Origin: an uncultured Alphaproteobacteria bacterium
GTDB taxonomy: Bacteria > Pseudomonadota > Alphaproteobacteria > Micavibrionales > Micavibrionaceae
NCBI GenBank assembly: GCA_934538895.1
Contig: CAKTCH010000071.1
Coordinates: forward strand, 1 to 7,358
Length of the DNA: 7,358 nt
Direction: 5' to 3'
Shown here: positions 1-5,517 of the stretch, one piece after another
Position numbering within the stretch: the first letter of the stretch is position 1
Layout: each line of letters starts with the position of its first letter
The notes under the pieces: generated by a model
Database searches by the model: none
Told to the model about the DNA's origin: nothing
Seen by the model: only the letters and a program-made list of their open reading frames with translations
Translations under genes and position numbers: made by a program

Positions 1-657
1 CTTGTAAACCTTGTCGCCCAGAAAACCCCGTACGTCTTCTTCGACCATGACGGACAATTTGTTACGCTTGTCGTACATAGTCAGAACGACACCGTGAATA
101 TCCAGACTTGGATTGAAACTTTTGCGCACGCGTTCGATGGTCTTGAGCAAATGGGCCAGACCTTCCAGCGCATAAAACTCACACTGAAGCGGGACAACGA
201 TCGCATCCGCTGCAACAAGGGCGTTCAGCGTCAGAAGATTGAGTGCCGGAGGACAATCCATAATGACATAATCGTAAGGCAGCGGTACGCGCAGCATCTC
301 GCGCAGCCGATACTCCCGGCGATCCACCGTCACCAGCTCGATTTCAGCCCCCGAAAGGTGAATCGTAGAGGGCGCGACATGAAGGCGCGGCACTTTCGTC
401 TCCATGGCGATTTCCGACATGGGCGCCTCATGAAACAGCACATCGTATGTGCTTTTAACGATGCTGGAACGCTTGATCCCCAGACCCGTTGTGGCATTGC
501 CCTGCGAATCGAGATCGACCAGCAAAACCCGTCTGCCGACAGCGCTTAAAGCCGTAGCCAGATTCACGGCAGTCGTAGTTTTACCAACGCCGCCCTTCTG
601 GTTACAAACCGCCAGAATGCGGGGAACGTTCAGTACGGAGGGAAGATTTTCTGTCAT
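1..657 (-). CDS. parA: Chromosome-partitioning ATPase ParA (Soj family), 3' end cut by window edge
   Basis: ParA is the Walker-type ATPase that, with ParB bound to parS, segregates the replicated chromosome origin by binding nucleoid DNA in its ATP form. Reading the minus strand from the ATG at 657 gives 219 uninterrupted codons to the window edge. Visible motifs are the deviant Walker A KGGVGKTT (residues 21-28, with the signature lysine K21), the A' motif DLDSQGNATTG (about 48-58) and Walker B VIMDCPP (D134 in MDCPP), followed by LLTLNAL. Family members are about 255-270 residues, so roughly the last 40 are missing. The N-terminus is short, with no helix-turn-helix extension, as in chromosomal rather than plasmid type Ia ParA. 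It follows rsmG by 73 bases, and parB would be expected beyond the left edge. No strong Shine-Dalgarno precedes the start. Several parS sites lie just upstream. Identity is confident. Confidence 0.95.
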   Translation of the reverse strand, partial: MTENLPSVLNVPRILAVCNQKGGVGKTTTAVNLATALSAVGRRVLLVDLDSQGNATTGLGIKRSSIVKSTYDVLFHEAPMSEIAMETKVPRLHVAPSTIHLSGAEIELVTVDRREYRLREMLRVPLPYDYVIMDCPPALNLLTLNALVAADAIVVPLQCEFYALEGLAHLLKTIERVRKSFNPSLDIHGVVLTMYDKRNKLSVMVEEDVRGFLGDKVYK

Positions 658-730
658 GGCTCTACTTTTATCGAATACGACTCGTTCCGGCAAGAAAATG
701 AGTCAAAATTTTCAATCCTTTACGCACAGG

Positions 731-1441
731 CTATTTGAGGCCAGAAATCCGCAGAATTCTGGCGTTTTTATCGGTTTTACTCACAAACTCTTCACATTGT
801 GCAAAACGTGCATTACCCTCATTCTGCAGTTCGTTCGTATATTTTTCACCCTTTGGCAGCAACAAAACCAGATCGGGGTTCTTCCGCACCCATGGCGTTG
901 CATAGTCAAGAAGCAGGTTAAGATCGGCCAAAGCCCGCGCCGATATGATATCGGGAACCGCATCAGTCTCCAGCGCTTCGATACGCACATTGTGAATCGA
1001 TACGCGCGTATTTGTTTCACGTGAAACAGCTGCCATAAACGAACACTTCTTTTGATCGGATTCCACCAGATGGACGGAAAGCTGCTCAGGATAAAGCATC
1101 GCCAGCACCAGCCCCGGAAACCCGCCGCCGCTGCCAAAATCGAATAAAACAACCTTATCCGTCGCGGATTCTTCACCAGCATAGCAAACCGGACTAGCGC
1201 CCGCACGGCGTTGCCTCGTTGCCAGTATCTCACCCAAATCCAAAAGCGGCCCCAGTTGGGCGGAATCGAGAAAATGACGACGCCACGCATCCGGGATGGT
1301 GGAGGGGCTGACGATATTGATAGCCCGCTGCCATTTCTCCAGCAGCGCCAGATAATGAGCCAGCTTCTCCAAAGATTCATGTGAAACATTCCCAATTCCG
1401 GTTTCACGCGCAAATGATTCACGTGAAACATCAGGCCGCAT
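731..1441 (-). CDS. rsmG: 16S rRNA (guanine527-N7)-methyltransferase RsmG (GidB)
   Basis: RsmG transfers a methyl group from AdoMet to N7 of G527 in the 530 loop of 16S rRNA, and its loss is known to give low-level streptomycin resistance. The product is 236 residues. It shows the N-terminal helical part with ALLEKWQRAINIVSPST and WRRHFLDSAQL (residues 32-63), the AdoMet loop FDFGSGGGFPG (100-110), the acidic motif VESDQ (126-130) and the ISARALADL segment (166-174). The start ATG overlaps the last 11 bases of mnmG and is preceded by an AGGA Shine-Dalgarno at 1450-1453, which supports this start and translational coupling. Two features are odd. A stretch at about 72-97 rich in R/A/G appears extra compared with common family members. 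V-S-R/H-E peptides at residues 5-9, 19-23 and 139-143 are each encoded by parS or parS-like DNA. Confidence 0.95.
   Translation of the reverse strand: MRPDVSRESFARETGIGNVSHESLEKLAHYLALLEKWQRAINIVSPSTIPDAWRRHFLDSAQLGPLLDLGEILATRQRRAGASPVCYAGEESATDKVVLFDFGSGGGFPGLVLAMLYPEQLSVHLVESDQKKCSFMAAVSRETNTRVSIHNVRIEALETDAVPDIISARALADLNLLLDYATPWVRKNPDLVLLLPKGEKYTNELQNEGNARFAQCEEFVSKTDKNARILRISGLK
1013..1028. other. parS: parS site 1, perfect (16/16), inside rsmG
   Basis: The sequence TGTTTCACGTGAAACA is identical to the 16-base palindromic parS consensus bound by chromosomal ParB, as known from Bacillus subtilis and conserved in alphaproteobacteria. It lies inside rsmG and is read as the codons for V139-S-R-E-T143. 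Confidence 0.93.
1373..1388. other. parS-like site 2, degenerate (13/16), near rsmG start
   Basis: AGATTCATGTGAAACA differs from the parS consensus at positions 1, 3 and 8. The right arm (GTGAAACA) is intact. It is read as V19-S-H-E-S23 of RsmG and contains GATTC, a GANTC (CcrM-type) methylation sequence. It may be a weak ParB site or a decayed one. Confidence 0.4.
1415..1430. other. parS: parS site 3, one mismatch (15/16), at the rsmG start
   Basis: TGATTCACGTGAAACA differs from the consensus only at position 3 (A for T). It is read as V5-S-R-E-S9 of RsmG and lies immediately beside the mnmG stop codon. The mismatch creates a GATTC (GANTC) sequence. It is very likely recognised by ParB. Confidence 0.82.
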
Positions 1442-3329
1442 CGAATACGTCCTGCTTGCGGGAATCCTTGCGCTTGACGAAGCGGAGCAGGGCGGTGATT
1501 GCCGCCGGAGTCACCCCGGGAATGCGCGCCGCCGCCCCCAGTGTGGCTGGCCGCGCTTTATCCAGCTTCATACGAATTTCAGTGGAAAGACTGCCAATCG
1601 CCGCATAATCAATATCATCGGGTAAAGCCAAAGCCTCATCCTTGCGGAAGGCCTGCACATCCACATCCTGACGCTCCATATAACCGCTATAAAGCGCATC
1701 AATCTTAAGCTGCTCGATCACGGCGGGCGGAAGATTATTCAGTTCCGGCCACACCCGCGCCGCGCCGTCCCAGCCCACATGGGCATAACCGATCAGGTCA
1801 AAGGCGCTGCGGCGCTGTCCGTCCATATTCACTTGAACGCCATGCGCAGCCAGAACATTGGGCGTGCCGGAAAGGCCCTTTGCGAGAGCATAGGCCGCTT
1901 CCAGATCACCCCTCTTCCTCAACCACGATGTTTCACGTGAAACAGAGACGCAACCCAGACCCATCCCAAGCCCCGTTAAACGCTGGTCTGCGTTGTCTGC
2001 ACGCAGGCGTAAACGATATTCGGCACGGCTGGTGAACATGCGGTAAGGTTCCGGCGCCCCGCGCGAAATCAGATCGTCTATAAGCACCCCGATATAAGCG
2101 TCCGCCCGGTCCAGAACAAAGGTGCGCCCTGCGCCCTCGGCCAGCAAAGCCGCGTTCAGCCCTGCCATCAACCCCTGCGCCGCCGCCTCTTCATAGCCCG
2201 TGGTGCCGTTAATCTGCCCGGCAAGGAAAAGGCCCGGCAAACGGCGGGATTCCAACGTATTTTTAAGGTCGCGCGGGTCGCAATAATCATACTCGATAGC
2301 GTAGGCCCATTCCTTGACCGCCACATTTTCAAGGCCAGGAATCGATTTCAACAGTTCCGCCTGCACTTCGATCGGCAGGGCGTTCGATATGCCATTCGGG
2401 TAAATCGTATCGTCGTCCAGCCCCTCGGGTTCGAGGAAAATCTGGTGGCGCTCCTTATCCGCAAAGCGCACCACCTTATCCTCGATCGACGGGCAATAGC
2501 GCGGCCCGGTGCCTTTAATCGCCCCGGAATACATCGGCGCGCGGTGCAGGTTAGCCCGGATGATTTCATGAGTCTCCGTGCTCGTATGGGTAATAAAGCA
2601 GGGAATCTGTGGTACCGTGATTTCGCTATTGAGGAACGAAAAGGGCTGCGGCGGATTATCCCCGGCCTGTTCCTCGCAGCGACTCCAGTCGATCGTGCGG
2701 CCATCGAGGCGGGCAGGCGTCCCGGTTTTCAGCCGCCCCAGCGGAAATTCCAGTTTTTCAAGCGTTTCAGCCAAACCGATAGTCGGCAGCTCCCCGACAC
2801 GGCCCGCCGGAATCCGCTCTTCGCCCCGGTGGATCAGCCCGCGCAGGAACGTTCCCGTGGTCAGTACCACCGCACGGCAGGAAAACTCCCGGCCGTCCAG
2901 TGTCCGCAGCCCGGCGATTTCACGTGAAACATTCAAGATCAGATCGTCCGCCGCGCCGGTGATAATGGTCAGGTTCGGATAGCCGGAAAGCATTTCCTGC
3001 ATCGCCTGCCTGTAGAGCTTGCGGTCGGCCTGCGCCCGGGGTCCACGCACCGCCGGCCCCTTAGAGGCGTTCAGCATCCGGAACTGAATTCCGGCCTGAT
3101 CGATAACCCGCGCCATAACCCCGTCCAGCGCATCGATCTCGCGCACGAGATGCCCCTTGCCCAGACCGCCAATGGCAGGGTTGCAGGACATCGCGCCGAT
3201 CGTCTCGAATTTATGAGTCAGCAGGGCCGTCCTGGCGCCCATACGCGCCGCCGCCGCCGCCGCCTCGCACCCGGCATGGCCGCCGCCGACTACAATCACG
3301 TCAAAGGATGTCTGGGATTTTATAATCAT
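1431..3329 (-). CDS. mnmG: tRNA uridine-5-carboxymethylaminomethyl modification enzyme MnmG (GidA)
   Basis: MnmG is the FAD- and NADH-dependent partner of MnmE. Together they install the (carboxymethyl)aminomethyl group at C5 of wobble U34 in certain tRNAs. From the ATG at 3329 the product is 632 residues, normal for the long form. It shows the Rossmann FAD loop VVGGGHAG (13-20), MSCNPAIGGLGKGH (47-60, with C49), the family signature GPRYCPSIEDK (275-285, with C279, equivalent to the second conserved cysteine) and AGQINGTTGYEEAAAQGL (370-387). An in-frame GTG at 3365 would add 12 residues, but the ATG places the FAD loop at the usual distance from the N-terminus. Neither start has a clear Shine-Dalgarno. 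V134-I138 (VSREI) and V463-T467 (VSRET) are encoded by parS-like and perfect parS DNA respectively. The gene overlaps rsmG by 11 bases and follows mnmE by 52. Confidence 0.96.
   Translation of the reverse strand: MIIKSQTSFDVIVVGGGHAGCEAAAAAARMGARTALLTHKFETIGAMSCNPAIGGLGKGHLVREIDALDGVMARVIDQAGIQFRMLNASKGPAVRGPRAQADRKLYRQAMQEMLSGYPNLTIITGAADDLILNVSREIAGLRTLDGREFSCRAVVLTTGTFLRGLIHRGEERIPAGRVGELPTIGLAETLEKLEFPLGRLKTGTPARLDGRTIDWSRCEEQAGDNPPQPFSFLNSEITVPQIPCFITHTSTETHEIIRANLHRAPMYSGAIKGTGPRYCPSIEDKVVRFADKERHQIFLEPEGLDDDTIYPNGISNALPIEVQAELLKSIPGLENVAVKEWAYAIEYDYCDPRDLKNTLESRRLPGLFLAGQINGTTGYEEAAAQGLMAGLNAALLAEGAGRTFVLDRADAYIGVLIDDLISRGAPEPYRMFTSRAEYRLRLRADNADQRLTGLGMGLGCVSVSRETSWLRKRGDLEAAYALAKGLSGTPNVLAAHGVQVNMDGQRRSAFDLIGYAHVGWDGAARVWPELNNLPPAVIEQLKIDALYSGYMERQDVDVQAFRKDEALALPDDIDYAAIGSLSTEIRMKLDKARPATLGAAARIPGVTPAAITALLRFVKRKDSRKQDVFDAA
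1450..1453 (-). promoter_or_regulatory. Shine-Dalgarno of rsmG inside the end of mnmG
   Basis: AGGA on the minus strand lies 8 bases before the rsmG ATG at 1441. It is within the last codons of mnmG, consistent with coupled translation across the 11-base overlap, and it decides the rsmG start. Confidence 0.65.
1929..1944. other. parS: parS site 4, perfect (16/16), inside mnmG
   Basis: TGTTTCACGTGAAACA is an exact parS palindrome. It is read as V463-S-R-E-T467 of MnmG, in a part of the protein where related sequences vary. Confidence 0.93.
2916..2931. other. parS: parS site 5, two mismatches (14/16), inside mnmG
   Basis: GATTTCACGTGAAACA keeps the full core TTTCACGTGAAA and the right arm. 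It differs only at the first two bases. It is read as V134-S-R-E-I138 of MnmG and is probably a functional ParB site. Confidence 0.72.
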
Positions 3330-3348
3330 GCGGCGTTTATACGCTGTC

Positions 3349-3357
3349 TGTGGATAA
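3349..3357 (-). promoter_or_regulatory. Perfect DnaA box in the mnmE-mnmG spacer
   Basis: The minus strand reads TTATCCACA, the strongest type of DnaA box (R1 type). It lies 20 bases upstream of the chosen mnmG ATG. It also forms the left arm of an inverted repeat, TGTGGA - 6 bases - TCCACA, spanning 3349-3366. No other perfect box was noticed in the window, so this alone does not make an origin, but it could let DnaA affect mnmG expression. Confidence 0.6.
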
Positions 3358-3366
3358 AATTCCACA
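3349..3366. repeat. Short inverted repeat 5' of mnmG
   Basis: Six-base perfect arms TGTGGA and TCCACA flank the AT loop TAAAAT. In RNA from the minus strand this would be a small hairpin in the mnmG leader, falling just inside the alternative GTG start. The stem is too short and has no U-tract, so it is not an intrinsic terminator. Confidence 0.5.
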
Positions 3367-3381
3367 AATCAATAAGCGCGA

Positions 3382-4734
3382 TCATTTCCCGATGCAGAAA
3401 TCGCGGAAGATAACGTCGAGCAAATCCTCGACATCGACCCGGCCTGTAATGCGCCCCAGCGCCCGCAGCGCCAGACGCACATCCTCCGCCATCAATTCCG
3501 GCAAGGGCGCCTGCAACGCCCGCGCCAGCGATGCGCGGCATTCCTGCAACGCGGTACGATGGCGTTCGCGCGTCAGCGAAGGCGTTTCGCGCGTGCCGAT
3601 CATCGCCCCGATCATTTTCAGCAGCGCGCCGGTCAGCTTGTCTATGCCTTCATTGTCCCTGACCGATATCGTTACCGGCACATGATTTTTGATGGAAGGA
3701 ATATCACCCCGATAGCAATCGGCCTTGTTAAAAACAACGAGCGCATTATCGCTAGCCAGATTCATCGTATGCGAGTCCAGCGCCGGTAACGAAGACGCAT
3801 CGAAAACCAGCAAGCGAATATCCGCGCTCTCCGCGCGTTGCAGCGCACGGCGTATCCCTTCGCCTTCGATACCGTCCTGCCCCTGCGAGCCGATCTGGTC
3901 CGGACGCAGACCCGCCGTATCGGACAGGATCACCGGAAAGCCGCCGATATTCAGGTGCGCCTCTATAATATCACGGGTCGTGCCGGCATGTTCGGAAACG
4001 ATCGCCACGTCGCGCTGCGCCAGCGCGTTCACCAATGACGATTTGCCCGCGTTCGGCGCGCCGATCACGGCGACATGAATGCCGTCGCGCAGCCGCTCGC
4101 CCCGCCGGTTATCGTTCAGATGCGCGTCGATCTCTCTGATAAACGTCTCCAGCACAGGCGTCACCGCCGGGGCGACACCGGCGGGCAAATCTTCGTCAGG
4201 GAAATCGAGATCGGCTTCCAGATGCGCCAGCGCGCGTATCAGGCGCTGCGCCCATTCATCGTAAAGCTTTAAAAGGCTGCCTTCCATCTGCGAAAGCGCC
4301 TGCGCCTTCTGCGCTTCCGTCTCCGCATGGATCAGGTCACCGATAGCCTCCGCCGCGGTCAGATCCATCTTGCCGTTCTCGAAACCGCGCCGCGTGAACT
4401 CGCCGGGTTGCGCCATGCGATAGCCGGGCAGGGCGGACAGCACCCGCAGCATGTCATTGATGACGGCCACGCCGCCGTGAATCTGGTATTCGACCACATC
4501 CTCGCCGGTAAAACTGTGCGGTGCCGGAAAGGCCAGCACCAGCGCCTGATCGACCAGATGGCGGTCCGCCGGATCGCAAATCCGCACGAGCTGCGCCTGC
4601 CGCGCCGCCAGCGACGGCCTGCCCGTCAGTTGCGACAGCCCCGTGATCGCCCCCGGCCCCGACACGCGCACCACCGCCACCCCGGACATGCCCCACGGGG
4701 TTGAAAGCGCATAGATCGTATCCGCCACGGCCAT
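3382..4734 (-). CDS. mnmE: tRNA modification GTPase MnmE (TrmE)
   Basis: MnmE binds a one-carbon folate and hydrolyses GTP, driving U34 tRNA modification in complex with MnmG. The 450-residue length is typical. The N-terminal folate-binding domain (about 1-118) starts DTIYALSTPWG and includes FTGEDVVEYQIHGG (75-88) and PGEFTRRGFENGKMDLTAAEA (110-130). The G domain carries G1 GAPNAGKSS (225-233), G2 TTRD (252-255), G3 DTAG (272-275) and G4 NKAD (336-339). The protein ends in the diagnostic CIGK, with the conserved Cys447. The region just after G3 (about 277-290, rich in Q, G and D) looks several residues longer than in E. coli-like proteins. The ATG lies 7 bases after the upstream small gene, whose AAGAAG-containing last codons could act as the ribosome site. 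It is almost certainly cotranscribed with that gene and with mnmG. Confidence 0.97.
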   Translation of the reverse strand: MAVADTIYALSTPWGMSGVAVVRVSGPGAITGLSQLTGRPSLAARQAQLVRICDPADRHLVDQALVLAFPAPHSFTGEDVVEYQIHGGVAVINDMLRVLSALPGYRMAQPGEFTRRGFENGKMDLTAAEAIGDLIHAETEAQKAQALSQMEGSLLKLYDEWAQRLIRALAHLEADLDFPDEDLPAGVAPAVTPVLETFIREIDAHLNDNRRGERLRDGIHVAVIGAPNAGKSSLVNALAQRDVAIVSEHAGTTRDIIEAHLNIGGFPVILSDTAGLRPDQIGSQGQDGIEGEGIRRALQRAESADIRLLVFDASSLPALDSHTMNLASDNALVVFNKADCYRGDIPSIKNHVPVTISVRDNEGIDKLTGALLKMIGAMIGTRETPSLTRERHRTALQECRASLARALQAPLPELMAEDVRLALRALGRITGRVDVEDLLDVIFRDFCIGK

Positions 4735-4741
4735 GATTACA

Positions 4742-5002
4742 TTACTTCTTGTCTGAACCCGCAGGGGCGCCCATGCCCATCTGCATCTGGCTCCAGAACA
4801 TTTTCTGCATCTCGCCCCAGCCCTCCATGGTCAGCGGCAGCCAGGTCTTCATAAAGGTTTCCGGATCGAGATTTTGTAGGTTCTCCGCCATGCGGTTCTC
4901 CAGCTCTTTCATCATCCGCTCCTGCAAAGGCGCGATATTGGGCAGGCCGATAAAGGCGCGCGCCTCTTCCGGGGTGCAATCGACATTCACGGTCACTTTC
5001 AT
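4742..5002 (-). CDS. Small conserved protein, DUF6489-like
   Basis: This 86-residue acidic, methionine-rich protein begins MKVTVNVDCTPEEARAFIGL. It matches my recollection of the alphaproteobacterial DUF6489 family (CTPEEAR near the N-terminus, then PxTxMKxWLP and MQKMFWSQM), whose function is unknown. The order of elements is a short beta-like segment (2-8), a segment resembling DNA- or ligand-binding proteins (CTPEEARAFIGLPNIAPLQ, 9-27), an amphipathic helix (ERMMKELENRMAENLQ, 28-43) and a C-terminal helix rich in Met, Trp and Phe (54-75) followed by a short polar tail. There is no signal peptide or membrane segment. The start is well supported by an AGGAGA Shine-Dalgarno 6-7 bases upstream. 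Only 7 bases separate it from mnmE, so it probably leads that operon. The amphipathic C-terminal helix loosely recalls phasins, but this is only an impression. Confidence 0.85.
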   Translation of the reverse strand: MKVTVNVDCTPEEARAFIGLPNIAPLQERMMKELENRMAENLQNLDPETFMKTWLPLTMEGWGEMQKMFWSQMQMGMGAPAGSDKK

Positions 5003-5090
5003 AGGCGCTCTCCTGCTTTGATGAGCCGGTTTTCAGGTAAGTCGGGAACAGATGTAGCAGCTTTTGCGGGAGCGTGCTAGAACAGCAGAC
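5003..5090. other. Divergent intergenic spacer
   Basis: These 88 bases separate the outward-reading DUF6489-like gene and TrpR-like gene, and must hold promoters for both if neither is read from elsewhere. Apart from the Shine-Dalgarno at 5009-5014, no convincing -35/-10 pair or palindrome was seen by eye on either strand. Confidence 0.6.
5009..5014 (-). promoter_or_regulatory. Shine-Dalgarno of the DUF6489-like gene
   Basis: On the minus strand AGGAGA lies 6 bases before the ATG at 5002. It is the strongest ribosome-binding site in the window, fixes the start of this small gene, and marks it as the likely first cistron of the mnmE-mnmG-rsmG-parA cluster. Confidence 0.8.
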
Positions 5091-5405
5091 ATGAACATGA
5101 AACGCACCCCCGCCGGACATGACGGCAAGGATCTCGACGATCTTTGCGACGCCCTGCTGCTGCTGCAAAACCGCGAGGAATGCCGCAGCTTCATGATCGA
5201 TCTTTGCACCCCCGCCGAACGCAAGGCCCTCTCCGAACGCTGGGTGATCGCCCGGATGCTGGCCAGGGGAAACGCTTCCTACCGCGATATCTCCGCCGCC
5301 ACCGGCGCCAGCACCACGACCGTGGGCCGCGTCGCACGTTTCCTCGAAAAAGAAACGTTCAAAGGCTACCGCCTGATTCTAGACCGCTTGAAAAAGCAGG
5401 ACTGA
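5091..5405 (+). CDS. TrpR-fold regulator, YerC/YecD (HisR-like) family
   Basis: This is a 104-residue all-helical DNA-binding protein of the TrpR superfamily. The N-terminal helix DDLCDALLLLQNREECRSFMIDL (16-38) leads into LCTPAERKALSERWVIARML (38-57), then the helix-turn-helix SYRDISAATGASTTTVGRVARFL (63-85), and ends YRLILDRLKK. The LCTPAE..AL..RW..AR pattern and the GYRLILDRL end are characteristic of the YerC/YecD group rather than of tryptophan repressor itself. In Gram-positive bacteria, members of this group have been assigned to control of histidine genes. It stands 112 bases before hisG on the same strand, with a palindrome between, which suggests the same role here. The start is chosen as the ATG at 5091. 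A second ATG at 5097 and a TTG at 5064 are possible, and none has a clear Shine-Dalgarno. The ligand is not predictable from the sequence. Confidence 0.88.
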   Translation: MNMKRTPAGHDGKDLDDLCDALLLLQNREECRSFMIDLCTPAERKALSERWVIARMLARGNASYRDISAATGASTTTVGRVARFLEKETFKGYRLILDRLKKQD

Positions 5406-5442
5406 TTCGCAAATTCCACATAAATTCCTGTCAACAAAGGCC

Positions 5443-5472
5443 TTGACTTAAATTGTATTAATGTAGTAGTAT
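5443..5472 (+). promoter_or_regulatory. Candidate sigma70-type promoter of hisG
   Basis: TTGACT at 5443-5448 (5 of 6 to TTGACA) is followed after 18 bases by TAGTAT at 5467-5472 (4 of 6 to TATAAT). An alternative -10, TATATT at 5470-5475, is closer to consensus but lies 21 bases from the -35. The region is strikingly AT-rich against the GC-rich genes on both sides. Transcription would start about 40 bases before the hisG ATG. Confidence 0.6.
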
Positions 5473-5482
5473 ATTAGTACAA
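5453..5482. promoter_or_regulatory. 30-base imperfect palindrome, candidate operator for the TrpR-like regulator
   Basis: The two halves read TTGTATTAATGTAGT and AGTATATTAGTACAA. Twelve of the fifteen base pairs are symmetric, and the three asymmetric pairs (6/25, 11/20 and 14/17) are T-G or G-T or G-G type. The palindrome covers most of the promoter spacer and the -10, a position where a bound dimer would block RNA polymerase. The minus-strand half TTGTACTAAT resembles the GTACTAG half-site known for TrpR operators. The regulator's own gene ends 47 bases upstream. Assignment to that regulator is inference. Confidence 0.65.
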
Positions 5483-5517
5483 CAAATAACGTAATAGAGC
5501 GGTGTGTAGTTTTTATC

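Noticed and set aside
94..549. Plus-strand open frame of 151 codons
   Set aside because: It is antisense to parA, whose Walker motifs are intact. The translation is low in hydrophobic-core pattern and matches nothing.
672..706. Promoter for parA in the rsmG-parA gap (TTGACT with TCGTAT or TATTCG on the minus strand)
   Set aside because: The spacing is 20 or 23 bases and the -10 matches are poor, so parA is more simply read from the upstream operon.
720..728. TTACGCACA as a second DnaA box
   Set aside because: It has one mismatch at a conserved T and is isolated. Degenerate boxes of this kind are frequent by chance.
1400..1415. A sixth parS between the two sites at the rsmG start
   Set aside because: Only 11 of 16 positions match and just the left arm and core are kept, so it is mentioned as a half-unit but not called as a site.
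781..1431. Second minus-strand frame of 216 codons inside rsmG
   Set aside because: Shifted-frame shadow of rsmG, very rich in W, R and C. Its MFHVN and FHVK peptides are merely the other reading of the parS sites.
3330..3365. GTG at 3365 as the mnmG start
   Set aside because: It adds 12 residues ahead of the FAD loop, lacks a Shine-Dalgarno, and would place the inverted repeat inside the gene. The ATG at 3329 gives the usual N-terminal spacing. It cannot be wholly excluded.
5064..5090. TTG at 5064 as the start of the TrpR-like gene
   Set aside because: There is no ribosome site, the added residues are not typical of the family, and an ATG follows at 5091.
5437..5444. AAGGCCTT palindrome before the hisG promoter
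   Set aside because: Eight bases with no loop or U-tract is not a terminator, and such short palindromes are common.
5448..5461. TTAA-N6-TTAA as a CtrA site in the hisG promoter
   Set aside because: The canonical CtrA spacing is seven bases. AT-rich promoter sequence yields such pairs by chance, and the longer palindrome explains the region better.
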